DNA of 13,566 bases. It comes from Eggerthellaceae bacterium (GTDB taxonomy: Bacteria; Actinomycetota; Coriobacteriia; Coriobacteriales; Eggerthellaceae). A model generated the notes under the pieces. That model was not told the origin of the DNA. It saw only the letters and a program-made list of their open reading frames with translations, and did no database searches. This document shows, one piece after another, positions 1 through 8,537 of this stretch (position 1 is its first letter; every line of letters starts with the position of its first letter). The position numbers were made by a program, and so were the translations under genes. The stretch covers positions 1 to 13,566 of the forward strand of contig CAAEDC010000117.1 in assembly GCA_900754495.1 (NCBI GenBank), given 5' to 3'.

Positions 1-78
1 GCGAAAAGCACGAAATAAACCACAGTACGCCACACGGACCCCGCGAAATGCGACCCCGTCGTCATCGAGGGCGCCACC

Positions 79-681
79 GTGGCCAACGGCGATCTGGTGG
101 TGCGCGTGACGCCGCCTGCGGCGGCGACGGGGTTCGTGGTCATGACGCGCCCCGACCGCTTCGTCCGCAGCATGTCCGACACCAATCCCGCCGGGCTCCA
201 GACGCGTCATGAGGTTCCGCGCGCCCTGCTCGATCGCGACGGGGCGTTGGTGGTGCCGGATGCGCGGCGGCTGGGCTGCTATGTGACGGTGTTCGCGGAA
301 TACCGGGCCAACGGCAAGGTCAAGTACTCAAAGAGAGCCGACTGCCAGGTCGCGCCCGTCCGCGCGCGCGGCATCCGCTACCGCGTCGACGCGCGCAAGC
401 TGCCGTTCTGCCCTCCGAAGGCGCAGGTGACGTTCGCCCCGCGCGGAGGCGCGTGCTCGCTGCCGGAGTCGCTGGTGGTGTACGCCAAAGGCTCGCTTCC
501 CCTGACGGCGGAGGGGGCCCGGGTGGCGGCGCGCATCCCCGCGCAGCAGGTGACGGGGCCCTTCCGGGTGGATCTGGACGGCCTGCCCAACGAGCGCGAC
601 CTCTACGTCCGCGTGTTCGCCGCATCCGGCGACGCCGAGGCGTTCGCGCTCGAGCCGGGGTCGTACTGCAAGGTCAGTTAG
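79..681 (+). CDS. Protein of two tandem beta-rich domains, GTPase-operon component, probably 5'-truncated
   Basis: I do not recognise a named family. From the GTG at 79 (GAGGG at 67-71 is a possible ribosome site) it encodes 200 residues. Two halves resemble each other: residues ~5-91 and ~116-199 both run through a V-rich strand ('YVTVFAEY' 68-75, 'YVRVFAAS' 176-183) and both end in Cys-[QK]-Val (89-91, 197-199). This suggests tandem beta-sandwich modules of about 85 residues. No signal peptide or membrane segment is visible. Coding character and similarity to the inter-repeat linker continue upstream of the GTG in the same frame (about position 25 onward, 'VRHTDPAKCDP'), but a TAA stands at 16-18, so the gene may be the 3' part of a longer, interrupted gene. 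It ends 8 nt before the GTPase start, so it is co-transcribed with it. Function unknown; an adaptor or recognition protein for the GTPase is inference. Confidence 0.6.
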   Translation: MANGDLVVRVTPPAAATGFVVMTRPDRFVRSMSDTNPAGLQTRHEVPRALLDRDGALVVPDARRLGCYVTVFAEYRANGKVKYSKRADCQVAPVRARGIRYRVDARKLPFCPPKAQVTFAPRGGACSLPESLVVYAKGSLPLTAEGARVAARIPAQQVTGPFRVDLDGLPNERDLYVRVFAASGDAEAFALEPGSYCKVS

Positions 682-689
682 GAGTTAGC

Positions 690-1913
690 ATGTACAAGTA
701 TCAGTTCACCTGCCCGTTTTGCTTCGAGAAGGTGGTGCTCGACGGAGTGGAGCACCGCTGCCACAACGGCTGGTGCCCGGCAGGCAAAGAGCCCGACAAG
801 AAGTACCAGAAGTACCTGGGCGCAACGAGCGCGGTCAACCTGGGGCACATCGTGGACGTCAAGCCTACGGCGTGGGATTTGCTTCGCCTCCGCACGGTCG
901 CCTGCGACAAATGCGGCCATCCCACGCTTCCCATCTGCCCGCATTGCCACAACACGCTGCCCGACACCACGATCTCGGGTCGCGACAACATCATCTCGGT
1001 GGTGGGGACGCGCTCCTCGGGCAAAAGCCACTACATCGCCGTGCTGGTCAACGAGCTGCAGCGCCGCATCGCACCGGCGCTGGGGGCTTCGGTGCAGGGG
1101 TTCGTCGACATGAGCGGCGCCTACAACGCCGACGCGATCTACCGCCGCACCAAATACGACCGCCTCTACGGCCGCCAGGAGACGCTCGAGATGACCCAGA
1201 GCAACTTCACCGGCGTGCGCGGCGAGGACAAGCAGCCGCTCGTGTACACGTTCGACTACGTCGGGCGCAAGGTCGCGCGCAGCAACCGGTTCACGCTGGC
1301 CTTCTTTGACGCCGCGGGCGAGGATCTGCAGGATCCCCACCTCATGGCGACGGTCAACCGCTATCTGGGCCATTCCGCCGGCATCATCTTCCTCGTCGAC
1401 CCGCTGCAGGTGCCGGAGGTGCTCTCGCAGGTGGAAAGCGCGTCGGGCCATGTGTCGCACAGCACCGGCGCGGTGGCGGGCTCGTCGCCCGATGCCGTGA
1501 TGGCCAACATCTCGGCGCTCATCCGCCAAAGCCGCGGGCTCAAGCCGACGCGTCCCATCGACATCCCCGTCGCGGTCGCGTTCTCCAAGTTCGACGAGGT
1601 GGAGCCCATCGTGCCCGCCGGCATGACGGTGCGCGCGCCCAGCCCCCACTGCGATGCGGGCGCGTTCTCGATGTCGGATCGCATGGCGGTCGACGCCGAG
1701 ATGCGCAGCCTGCTCGCCTCGTGGGGCATGCAGTCGTTTTTGATGCAGGCGCAGGCCAACTACCGCAACTACTCGTTTTTCGCCGTGTCAAGCCTGGGGC
1801 TTCACAACGCCCCCGACAGCGCGGGGCATGTGCACCGTCCGCTGCCGCATCGGGTGGAGGATCCGCTTCTGTGGATCATGGCGGAAAACGGCCTGATGAG
1901 GTGCGCCCGCTAG
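690..1913 (+). CDS. Zinc-ribbon TRAFAC-type GTPase (double-GTPase 2-like)
   Basis: Predicted cytosolic P-loop GTPase, 407 aa. The N-terminus carries two Cys4 zinc-ribbon candidates (C8/C11/C24/C29 and C72/C75/C83/C86). The GTPase domain follows: P-loop GTRSSGKS at 106-113, a G3 motif DAAGED at 207-212 after a hydrophobic strand, a second hydrophobic strand ending LVDP (235-238), a G4-like SKFD at 299-302 in place of NKxD, and a late 'AVSSLG' strand that could serve as G5. This layout matches the TRAFAC-class 'DO-GTPase2' proteins described in predicted bacterial conflict systems (family assignment from memory). The start at ATG 690 is chosen because TAGGAG at 679-684 lies just upstream and because the Cys motif begins at residue 8; the frame is open further upstream only as an overlap of the preceding gene. 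A GAP1-like gene follows 21 nt downstream, the usual partner. Nucleotide hydrolysis is inferred from motifs. Confidence 0.85.
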   Translation: MYKYQFTCPFCFEKVVLDGVEHRCHNGWCPAGKEPDKKYQKYLGATSAVNLGHIVDVKPTAWDLLRLRTVACDKCGHPTLPICPHCHNTLPDTTISGRDNIISVVGTRSSGKSHYIAVLVNELQRRIAPALGASVQGFVDMSGAYNADAIYRRTKYDRLYGRQETLEMTQSNFTGVRGEDKQPLVYTFDYVGRKVARSNRFTLAFFDAAGEDLQDPHLMATVNRYLGHSAGIIFLVDPLQVPEVLSQVESASGHVSHSTGAVAGSSPDAVMANISALIRQSRGLKPTRPIDIPVAVAFSKFDEVEPIVPAGMTVRAPSPHCDAGAFSMSDRMAVDAEMRSLLASWGMQSFLMQAQANYRNYSFFAVSSLGLHNAPDSAGHVHRPLPHRVEDPLLWIMAENGLMRCAR

Positions 1914-1934
1914 GCGCAAGGAAAGGAGGAGCAG

Positions 1935-3449
1935 ATGCGCGAGGCCCATCAGATCATCTACACGTCGTGCCGCCGCGGCATCCAGGGCGCTGGCGACGGG
2001 CTGCAGGTGTTCTCCTACGACGAGGGCTTGCCGGGCGCGGGGCTTGACGTCGGCACGGGATTCCACCGCCTGCTGCCGTTCGACGTGCCCCGGACGGCGG
2101 GTGCGACGGCGTTCGGCTATGCGCCGGTCGAGGGGTGCGGCGCGGTGTGGGCGTGCAACACCAAGCTGCCGCATGACTACATGGGTCCGGGTGGCCGCGC
2201 GGGCAACGTGCTGCGCCATGCGGTCGTGCTGCCGGCCGATCAGCTCGACTTCCATCCGATCGAGTTGGCGTGCGCGGCGTTTTGGCGGCGCTCGATGGCA
2301 TTCGACGAGGTCAACGCGGAGGAGCCGCCGGCATTCCTGCCGCTGGTCGACGCCTCTCCCGCGGGCGCGATCGATGAGCGCGGCACGCGGTGGAGCCTTT
2401 CGGGCACGGCGGAGATGGAAGCCGCGGCGCGCCTGGCGCGCGCGACGGTGCTCGCCGCCTCCGAGGGCCGCTCCGTAGCAATCCTGGAAGGAGGGATCGA
2501 AGCGCTTCGATGGGTGGCGCTCGCGACCTATTCGCTGCCGCTGACGCTCGCGCGCCAGGTGAGCTTCGTGGTGGGCTGCGACAACCTGGCGACCGCCGGC
2601 GCCATCCTCTGCGGCATCTCCCGCGAGGATTTCGAGCGCAACACGCCCGCCTACGTGCGTGACGCCTGCCTGGTGTTCGATCCGCACGACGGCCTGGTGC
2701 GCGACGTGTCGGGCGTTCTGGAGTCGGGCGGGTTCGATGAGGGGCCGTATCCGCGCACAGTCGTGGGTGCGTCGTTTGAGGCCCTGGTGGAGCGCGGGTG
2801 GCGCGAATGTCCCGACGAGCTGGCGGCATTCCGGGATCTGTGCGACCGCGATCTGCGGGTGGGGCTCGACTTGGAGGAGCTGGACCGCGCGTTCGAGGTG
2901 TACCGCGCGACGCGGATGGGGCTGCATCGGCTGCTGGATCCCGTCGGGACGCTCGCGTTCATCGAGGAGCGGGGAACGGAACGCTTCAAGCAGGTGATGG
3001 CGGGGCGCGTGCTGGATTCGATCGCCGGCCTCGACGAGGCGTCGGCGGAGGCGGCGGTCGCCTATGTGCTGCGCCGTTGGAGCCAGCCGGACGAGCGGTA
3101 CCGCGGGCACCTTCTGACGATGCTGACGTCGATGATGATGGAGGCTCCGGCGCGCTCGCGCGCGTTCCTCGACGCGGCGGCGCGCTGCTTCGCGGCGCTG
3201 TCGGCTGCCATGGATGCGTTGGGGCCTGCCCCCGACGACGATCCGCGCGCCGTCGAGCCGGTTGCGGGACGGGTGCTGCGCCGCGGGGCGGAGCATCTGC
3301 GGAAGCGCCGTCACGCAGCCGGGGCGGACGGAGGCGACCTGGCCGGAGGCGGGATGCCTGCGGGCGGCCCACCCCGGGGCGGCTCGCAGCGCCGCCCGCT
3401 GTTCGGCGGGCGCAGCGGATTTCCGTTCGGCAAGGGAAAGGGGAGATGA
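1935..3449 (+). CDS. GTPase-associated protein 1 (GAP1)-like protein
   Basis: 504 aa, predicted cytosolic. The N-terminus (HQIIYTSCRRGI, residues 5-16) and the following region with 'GFHRLLPF', 'YAPVEG' and 'HAVVLPADQL' resemble the GAP1 N-terminal domain (type 2), which occurs beside TRAFAC GTPases. A helical middle region follows (about 210-420). The final ~49 residues (456-504) are a low-complexity Gly/Arg/Pro tail, likely disordered and possibly nucleic-acid binding. The protein seems shorter than the larger GAP1 proteins I recall, so the C-terminal GAP1 domain may be missing. The start is supported by a near-perfect AAAGGAGGA ending 4 nt before ATG 1935. Its TGA overlaps the next ATG (ATGA, 3446-3449), so translation is coupled. 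The biochemical role is unknown; 'GTPase-associated' rests on linkage, not on a shown GAP activity. Confidence 0.75.
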   Translation: MREAHQIIYTSCRRGIQGAGDGLQVFSYDEGLPGAGLDVGTGFHRLLPFDVPRTAGATAFGYAPVEGCGAVWACNTKLPHDYMGPGGRAGNVLRHAVVLPADQLDFHPIELACAAFWRRSMAFDEVNAEEPPAFLPLVDASPAGAIDERGTRWSLSGTAEMEAAARLARATVLAASEGRSVAILEGGIEALRWVALATYSLPLTLARQVSFVVGCDNLATAGAILCGISREDFERNTPAYVRDACLVFDPHDGLVRDVSGVLESGGFDEGPYPRTVVGASFEALVERGWRECPDELAAFRDLCDRDLRVGLDLEELDRAFEVYRATRMGLHRLLDPVGTLAFIEERGTERFKQVMAGRVLDSIAGLDEASAEAAVAYVLRRWSQPDERYRGHLLTMLTSMMMEAPARSRAFLDAAARCFAALSAAMDALGPAPDDDPRAVEPVAGRVLRRGAEHLRKRRHAAGADGGDLAGGGMPAGGPPRGGSQRRPLFGGRSGFPFGKGKGR

Positions 3450-4642
3450 TGGATTGGCTATCGGCGATAGGGCGGGTTGCGGACGGCGTGGCCGCCGGCG
3501 GAGGGCGCGGCGTCTCCGGCGCGCGCGCCATGCCGGGCGCGGCGGACGCGGAGGGTTTGATCCTCCCGCCCGACGAGCGCATCCACTACGTGTACAGCAC
3601 GCTGGCGGGCGTGGAACGCCGAGCCTACGAAGTCATCTGCGAGGCGATGATCGAGGGTCGCCCGCGTGCGACGGTGCGCGGCCTGGCGTCCAGCGAAGAG
3701 GTGTTCCGGGTGGTGCGGATGGTGAGGGCCGACCACCCCGAGGTCCATTGGCTTGGCAGGGGCGCGCGGTTGAGCGCCTGGCCGGGGCGGGCGGAGGTGC
3801 TTCTCGATCGCTGCGACGACGCGCGCTCGGGCGACGACGGGGCGCTTCTGGCGGCAGCGACGGCGTTCAAGCGCTCGCTGCCTTCGAGCGCCGACGAGTA
3901 CCTGATCGCAAAGGCGGCGTTCACCCACGTGGCGGGCGGCACGCGCTACGACCGGGCGACCGCCGGGCTGGACGACTTGCGAAGCGATGCGTTCATGCGG
4001 CCCTACGAGGCGACCGGGGCGCTGGTGGATCATCTGGCTGTGTGTTCGGGGTTCGCGAAGGCGACCCAGCTTCTGCTGCAGCGATGCGGCATCATGGCGG
4101 CGCTGCTGACGGGCGAGGCGCGCGCGGCCAACGGGCAGGACCTGGCGTGGGGTCCCCATGCATGGCTGGCGGTGCGCATCGACGGGCGCTTCTACCACAT
4201 GGATCCCACGTGGACGTCGATGGGCCGCGACGATACGGGCCTGACCACCGATGTGTGCTACGACTACTTCGGGCTGACGGACCGCGAGATCGCGCGGACG
4301 CATCGGGCGACGTCGTGTCCGTTCACGCCGCCTGCCTGTGACTCCACGATGGCGGAGTACTATCGCCGCGAGGGACTGTGCCTGCATGCTTGGGACGAGA
4401 TGCGCTACGCCGACATGGTGTGCCGGCAGCTCGCGGCCGGTGGCGCCATCGCCTCGGTGAAGGCGGCAAACGAGGCCACGTACCGCAAGATGGTCGACCG
4501 CATCCTCCACAGCGGCGGCTGGCGGAAGGCGCTGCGTCGCGTGTCGGCGATATGCGGCCGCACCTTCGCGCTGGACCAGGTGCGTTTCATGACCGACTCC
4601 AACCTGCGCACCCTCACCCTGCTGGCGAGGGAAGCGGCGTAG
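3446..4642 (+). CDS. Transglutaminase-like (papain-fold) protein
   Basis: 398 aa with no obvious signal peptide, so probably cytosolic. The catalytic-triad signatures of the transglutaminase-like superfamily are visible: Cys200 in '[19 protein letters not shown]', His238 in '[21 protein letters not shown]', and Asp253 in the same motif. Residues 59-104 ([12 protein letters not shown]...DHPEVHWLG) match the helical and 'DnPe-WL' region common in bacterial members. Family members act as thiol proteases, amidases or crosslinking enzymes; the substrate here is unknown. The start ATG 3446 overlaps the GAP1 stop by 4 bp; a second ATG directly follows (3449) with the same AAGGGGAG ribosome site. It is the last gene of the GTPase operon, so I infer a role as effector or processing enzyme of that module. 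Confidence 0.85.
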   Translation: MMDWLSAIGRVADGVAAGGGRGVSGARAMPGAADAEGLILPPDERIHYVYSTLAGVERRAYEVICEAMIEGRPRATVRGLASSEEVFRVVRMVRADHPEVHWLGRGARLSAWPGRAEVLLDRCDDARSGDDGALLAAATAFKRSLPSSADEYLIAKAAFTHVAGGTRYDRATAGLDDLRSDAFMRPYEATGALVDHLAVCSGFAKATQLLLQRCGIMAALLTGEARAANGQDLAWGPHAWLAVRIDGRFYHMDPTWTSMGRDDTGLTTDVCYDYFGLTDREIARTHRATSCPFTPPACDSTMAEYYRREGLCLHAWDEMRYADMVCRQLAAGGAIASVKAANEATYRKMVDRILHSGGWRKALRRVSAICGRTFALDQVRFMTDSNLRTLTLLAREAA

Positions 4643-4908
4643 ATGCGGCGGTAGGGAAGAGCCTGCATCCTGCCGATCCGGAAACCGCCGTCCGCGTGCC
4701 GATGCGGTACGCCGATGCCTCCGCATCCCGATCGTGCGTGCGCTCGCTCCTGGAAATCGTTCGGAACTCGCATGTCCGTCTCCGCACGCCGTCCATCTGC
4801 CTTTATAATGGGGCGTTGCGAAAACATGCCGCCCTTGGGAACGTCGCCGCGCGTCCGCCCCGATCGCGGCGATGCAGGATGTCAGGCACCGTGAAGAAAG
4901 CTGTCACC
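4643..4908 (+). other. Intergenic leader region between the GTPase operon and leuS
   Basis: No gene is visible in these 266 nt. A 7-bp stem (GATGCGG 4701-4707 with CCGCATC 4721-4727, 13-nt loop) is a possible but unconvincing terminator for the GTPase operon, since no T-run follows. The leuS promoter lies at its right part, giving a leader of roughly 95 nt. I looked for a T-box element (a conserved TGG-ACCGCG box) and did not find one. Confidence 0.5.
4780..4810 (+). promoter_or_regulatory. Predicted leuS promoter
   Basis: A consensus TATAAT at 4804-4809 sits in otherwise GC-rich DNA about 100 nt before the leuS start. The -35 region at 17-bp spacing (TCCGCA, 4781-4786) is a poor match to TTGACA. 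Transcription would begin near 4816. Confidence 0.6.
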
Positions 4909-7473
4909 ATGAAACAGTACAACCCGCATGAGTTGGAGCCCCGCTGGCAGAAGGTGTGGGAGGAGACCGGTCAGAACAAGGTCGAGACCGACGGCTCCAA
5001 GCCCAAGAAGTACGTGCTGGAGATGTTCCCGTACCCCTCCGGCGATATCCACATGGGCCATGTGAGCAACTACACCTACGGCGACGTGATCGCCCGCTAC
5101 TCCAAGATGCGCGGGTTCAACGTGCTGCATCCCATGGGCTGGGACGCGTTCGGCCTGCCGGCGGAGAACGCGGCCATCAAGCACCACAGCCATCCGGCGA
5201 AGTGGACCTACGCCAACATCGAGACGCAGAAGGCCAGCTTCAAGCGCATGGGCTTCAGCTACGACTGGGACCGCACCGTGGTGGCATGCGATCCTGAGTA
5301 CTACCGCTGGGGCCAGTGGATCTTCCTGCAGTTCTGGAAGCGCGGATTGGTCGAGCGCCGCAACAGCCCGGTCAACTGGTGCCCCGGCTGCAAGACGGTT
5401 CTCGCCAACGAGCAGGTCACCGAGGGCCGCTGCTGGCGCTGCGACTCCGAGGTCGAGAAGCGCGACCTGACCCAGTGGTACTTCAAGATCACCGACTATG
5501 CCCAGGAGCTGCTCGACGACTTGGATCAGCTGGACGGCTGGCCCGAGCGCGTCAAGCAGCAGCAGGCCAACTGGATCGGCCGCTCCGAGGGCGCCGAGGT
5601 CGACTTCACGCTGGCTCCGCTCGAGGGCAAGGAAGACGCCGAGACCAAGATCACCGTGTTCACCACCCGCGCCGACACGCTGTTCGGCTGCAGCTTCTTC
5701 GTGCTGGCGCCCGAGTACGCCGGCCTGCACGATCTGGTCGCCGGCACCGAGCGCGAGCAGGAGGTCATGGAGTTCGCCGAGGCCGCCAAGAAGGTGAGCG
5801 CCGTCGAGCGCGCCCAGGGCGACCGCGAGAAGCACGGCGTGTTCACGGGCCGCTACATGATCAACCCCATCAACGGCGAGCAGGTGCCCGTATGGGTGGC
5901 CGACTACGTGGTGGCCGACTACGGCACCGGCGCGGTCATGGCCGTGCCCTGCGGCGACCAGCGCGACTTCGAGTTCGCCCGCAAGTACGACCTGCCCATC
6001 ATCCCCATCATCCTGGGCGAGGACGATCCGCTGTATCCCCAGCTCAAGGACGAGCAGGGTCGTGTGGTGACCTCCGTGGACTGGGAGGCGGCCTATGCCG
6101 CCGAGGGCATCCTGGTGCAGTCCGGCAAGTACACCGGCATGGTGGGCGGCAAGCACTCCGACGGCGAGGCGGCGATCGTCGCCGACCTGGAGGCCGCCGG
6201 CACCGGTCGCCGCAAGGTGGAGTTCCGCCTGCGCGATTGGCTGATCAGCCGCCAGCGCTACTGGGGCAACCCCATCCCGGCCATCCACTGCGAGCACTGC
6301 GGCGTGGTGCCGGTGCCCGAGGAGGACCTGCCTGTGATGCTGCCCGAGGACATCGATCTGTCCGCCGGCGAGACGCTGGCCACGCACGAGGAGTTCGCCA
6401 AGTGCACCTGCCCCGTGTGCGGCGCCCCGGCCCGCCGCGAGACCGACACCATGGACACGTTCACGTGCTCCAGCTGGTATTACATGCGCTACACCGATCC
6501 GCACAACGACCAGGCGCCGTTCGATCCGGCCAACGCCAACCACTGGCTGCCGGTCGACCAGTACATCGGCGGCATCGAGCACGCCATCCTGCATCTGCTG
6601 TACAGCCGCTTCTTCACCAAGGTGCTGCGCGACGCGGGGCTGCTCGATTTCGACGAGCCGTTCAAGAACCTGCTGTGCCAGGGCATGGTGCTCGATTCCC
6701 ACGGCGACGTGATGAGCAAGTCCAAGGGCAACGTCGTGTCGCCCGAGGACATGATCGCCGGCTACGGCGCCGATGCCGTGCGCGCGACCATGCTGTTCAT
6801 GGGTCCTCCGGACAAGGAGAAGCTGTGGAACGAGGACGGCCTGGCGGGCATCTACAAGTTCCTCAACCGCGTGTGGCGCCAGGTGTTCGACCTGGTCGGC
6901 GCCGCTGACGACGAGACGCTGTTCGCGGGCGAGGAGGTCTCGACCGAGCAGATCCACGAGGTCGCCAAGACCGTGCTGCGCGAGCGCCATCGCGTCGTGG
7001 GCAAGGTGGCCGAGGACTTCGACCGAAACAACTTCAACACCGCCATCGCCGCCATCATGGAGCTGTCCAACGCGGTGGGCGACTACCTGCGCAAGACGTC
7101 GCTTGAACAGCGCCGCTCGTGCGATCACGCCCAGGCGTTCGACATCGATCTGGCCGAGACGCTCGTGAAGCTCATGGCTCCCATCGTCCCGCATTGGGCT
7201 GAGGAGCTGTGGCACGCCGCGCTGGGCCGCGAGGGCTCGGTGCACTCCGAGGCATGGCCCGAGTTCGATCCCGAGATGGCCAAGGCCGACGAGATCGAGA
7301 TCGCCGTCCAGGTGAACGGCAAGGTCAAGGCCCGCATCATGGTGGCAGCCGATGCCCCCGAGGACGAGGTCCGCGCCGCCGGTCTGGCCGCCGTCGAGTC
7401 CGCCATCGCGGGCAAGGAGGTCAAGAAGGCCATCGTCGTCCCCGGCCGCCTCGTCAATGTGGTCGCGAAATAG
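4909..7473 (+). CDS. leuS: Leucyl-tRNA synthetase
   Basis: Cytosolic class I aminoacyl-tRNA synthetase that charges tRNA-Leu with leucine using ATP. 854 aa, a normal bacterial length. Visible landmarks: HMGH (48-51, the HIGH motif in '[11 protein letters not shown]'), a Cys pair set C158/C161/C175/C178 for a zinc module, the CP1 editing domain with the Thr-rich 'TTRADTLFG' and 'GTGAVMAVP', further Cys pairs C461/C464 and C499-C504, and the catalytic loop MSKSK (602-606), followed by the anticodon-binding helical domain and a C-terminal domain ending 'GRLVNVVAK'. I chose ATG 4909 because '[14 protein letters not shown]' is where the family begins; in-frame ATG 4879 and GTG 4891 would add 10 or 6 residues, and the ribosome site for 4909 (AAGAAAG) is weak. 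Monocistronic by its own promoter and downstream hairpin. Confidence 0.97.
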   Translation: MKQYNPHELEPRWQKVWEETGQNKVETDGSKPKKYVLEMFPYPSGDIHMGHVSNYTYGDVIARYSKMRGFNVLHPMGWDAFGLPAENAAIKHHSHPAKWTYANIETQKASFKRMGFSYDWDRTVVACDPEYYRWGQWIFLQFWKRGLVERRNSPVNWCPGCKTVLANEQVTEGRCWRCDSEVEKRDLTQWYFKITDYAQELLDDLDQLDGWPERVKQQQANWIGRSEGAEVDFTLAPLEGKEDAETKITVFTTRADTLFGCSFFVLAPEYAGLHDLVAGTEREQEVMEFAEAAKKVSAVERAQGDREKHGVFTGRYMINPINGEQVPVWVADYVVADYGTGAVMAVPCGDQRDFEFARKYDLPIIPIILGEDDPLYPQLKDEQGRVVTSVDWEAAYAAEGILVQSGKYTGMVGGKHSDGEAAIVADLEAAGTGRRKVEFRLRDWLISRQRYWGNPIPAIHCEHCGVVPVPEEDLPVMLPEDIDLSAGETLATHEEFAKCTCPVCGAPARRETDTMDTFTCSSWYYMRYTDPHNDQAPFDPANANHWLPVDQYIGGIEHAILHLLYSRFFTKVLRDAGLLDFDEPFKNLLCQGMVLDSHGDVMSKSKGNVVSPEDMIAGYGADAVRATMLFMGPPDKEKLWNEDGLAGIYKFLNRVWRQVFDLVGAADDETLFAGEEVSTEQIHEVAKTVLRERHRVVGKVAEDFDRNNFNTAIAAIMELSNAVGDYLRKTSLEQRRSCDHAQAFDIDLAETLVKLMAPIVPHWAEELWHAALGREGSVHSEAWPEFDPEMAKADEIEIAVQVNGKVKARIMVAADAPEDEVRAAGLAAVESAIAGKEVKKAIVVPGRLVNVVAK

Positions 7474-7475
7474 GT

Positions 7476-7507
7476 AGGTTCCGCTGATCTGCCGATCAGC
7501 GGAACCT
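7476..7507 (+). terminator. Perfect 14-bp hairpin after leuS
   Basis: Starting 2 nt after the leuS stop, AGGTTCCGCTGATC (7476-7489) pairs perfectly with GATCAGCGGAACCT (7494-7507) around a 4-nt loop TGCC. The position suggests a terminator or 3'-end RNA protection hairpin. There is no T-run on the plus side (CTCTCG follows), so it is not a classical intrinsic terminator. Confidence 0.6.
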
Positions 7508-7515
7508 CTCGACCG

Positions 7516-7624
7516 CCGAGGCTTCCCGTGGCACCGGATCTTCGCGCGATCCCGAAGACTCGCGTACCGAAGCACGCTTCGCCTTCGCGATCGCATGAAT
7601 CTCCGGCACCACGGAAACCCTCGG
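7516..7624. repeat. Large imperfect inverted repeat (44-nt arms) between leuS and truA
   Basis: Positions 7516-7559 match the reverse complement of 7581-7624 at 34 of 44 bases with no gaps. The 21-nt loop contains most of a smaller perfect hairpin, CGAAGC-AC-GCTTCG (7568-7581). Of the six transition mismatches, five become G-U pairs if the minus strand is transcribed and only one if the plus strand is, so folding is better on a minus-strand RNA. It could be a structured RNA, a decayed MITE/REP-like element, or a strong 3'-end structure. Confidence 0.6.
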
Positions 7625-7703
7625 CTGCTTATGCTCGACCTACGGATGGAGAGTAGACCGCTCGCCCATTCGATTTCCCCTCTTGCTTCGTTGAAAGGTT
7701 GCC

Positions 7704-8537
7704 ATGGAAAGCGCGCTTCACACCGTTGTCCTGACCGTCTCCTATGACGGCACGCCGTTTTGCGGGTTCGCGCGTCAGCCGGGGCAGTTGACGGTGCAGG
7801 GCTCGATCGAGACTGCGCTGCGCACGCTGTACCGGCGTGAGGTCGAGACCGTGTGCGCCGGTCGCACCGATGCGGGCGTGCATGCGCGCGGGCAGGTGGT
7901 CAGCTTCGACCTCTCCGACGACGAATTCGCCTCCCGCACGGCGCGCAGCCTCAAACGCTCGCTCAACGCGCTGGTGGACGACCGCATCGCGATCTCCGCC
8001 GTGCAGGAGGCGCCGTCCGGATTCTCGGCGCGCTTCGACGCGGTCGAGCGGGTGTATCGCTATTTCATCTTCACGGGCGACTGGCGCCCGGTGCTTCTGG
8101 CTGATCGCGTGTGGCATCTGCCCAAGCGGCTCGACGTGGACGCGATGCGTGCCGGCGCCGCCCACCTCATCGGCGAGCACGACTTCAAGAGCTTCTGCAT
8201 GGCCGCCTCCGCTGAGGGGAAGCCCACCTGCCGCAACGTCTCGGCGATCGACATTGACTGCGTCACCGCCGCCGGCGAGGAGGACATGATCGCGATCCGC
8301 GTGGTGGGAAACGCGTTCCTGCACTCCATGGTGCGCACCATCGTGGGCACGCTCGCGCTGGTGGGGCGCGGTCAGCGCCCGCCCGAGTGGGTGGCAGAGG
8401 TGCTTGCCGCGCGCGATCGGCGCGCCGCCGGCGAGAACGCTCCCGCCGCTGGGCTGTATTTCTGGCAGGTCGACTATGCGGGTCCGGGCGGATCGATCCC
8501 CGAGCCTGAAGGCGGTCCGGCGGAGGGATGGCGATGA
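7704..8537 (+). CDS. truA: tRNA pseudouridine(38-40) synthase TruA
   Basis: Cytosolic enzyme that isomerises uridines 38-40 of the tRNA anticodon stem-loop to pseudouridine. 277 aa, usual for the family. The N-terminal 'VSYDGTPFCGFARQPGQLTVQG' segment and the catalytic motif GRTDAGVHARGQV with the nucleophile Asp56 are clear; 'VYRYFIF' and 'GEHDFKSFC' follow, and 'NAFLHSMVRTIVGTL' near residues 208-222 is the conserved C-terminal signature. ATG 7704 has GAAAGG at 7693-7698. Its TGA (8535-8537) overlaps the ATG of the following small gene. About 15-30 extra residues at the C-terminus (EPEGGPAEGW) look variable. Confidence 0.96.
   Translation: MESALHTVVLTVSYDGTPFCGFARQPGQLTVQGSIETALRTLYRREVETVCAGRTDAGVHARGQVVSFDLSDDEFASRTARSLKRSLNALVDDRIAISAVQEAPSGFSARFDAVERVYRYFIFTGDWRPVLLADRVWHLPKRLDVDAMRAGAAHLIGEHDFKSFCMAASAEGKPTCRNVSAIDIDCVTAAGEEDMIAIRVVGNAFLHSMVRTIVGTLALVGRGQRPPEWVAEVLAARDRRAAGENAPAAGLYFWQVDYAGPGGSIPEPEGGPAEGWR

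Noticed and set aside
678..1649. 323-codon minus-strand frame opposite the GTPase gene
   Set aside because: Arg/His/Val/Ala-rich shadow of a gene with intact P-loop and zinc-ribbon motifs.
4830..4865. Possible T-box riboswitch before leuS (TTGGGAACGTCGCCGCGCG)
   Set aside because: It only loosely resembles the conserved T-box and lacks the TGG-ACC core and a following terminator with T-run.
4882..7596. Open frame of about 900 codons antisense to leuS
   Set aside because: An exact shadow of leuS caused by high GC at third codon positions; its product is a His/Leu/Val/Ala-rich composition with no motifs, while the sense strand is unmistakable LeuRS.
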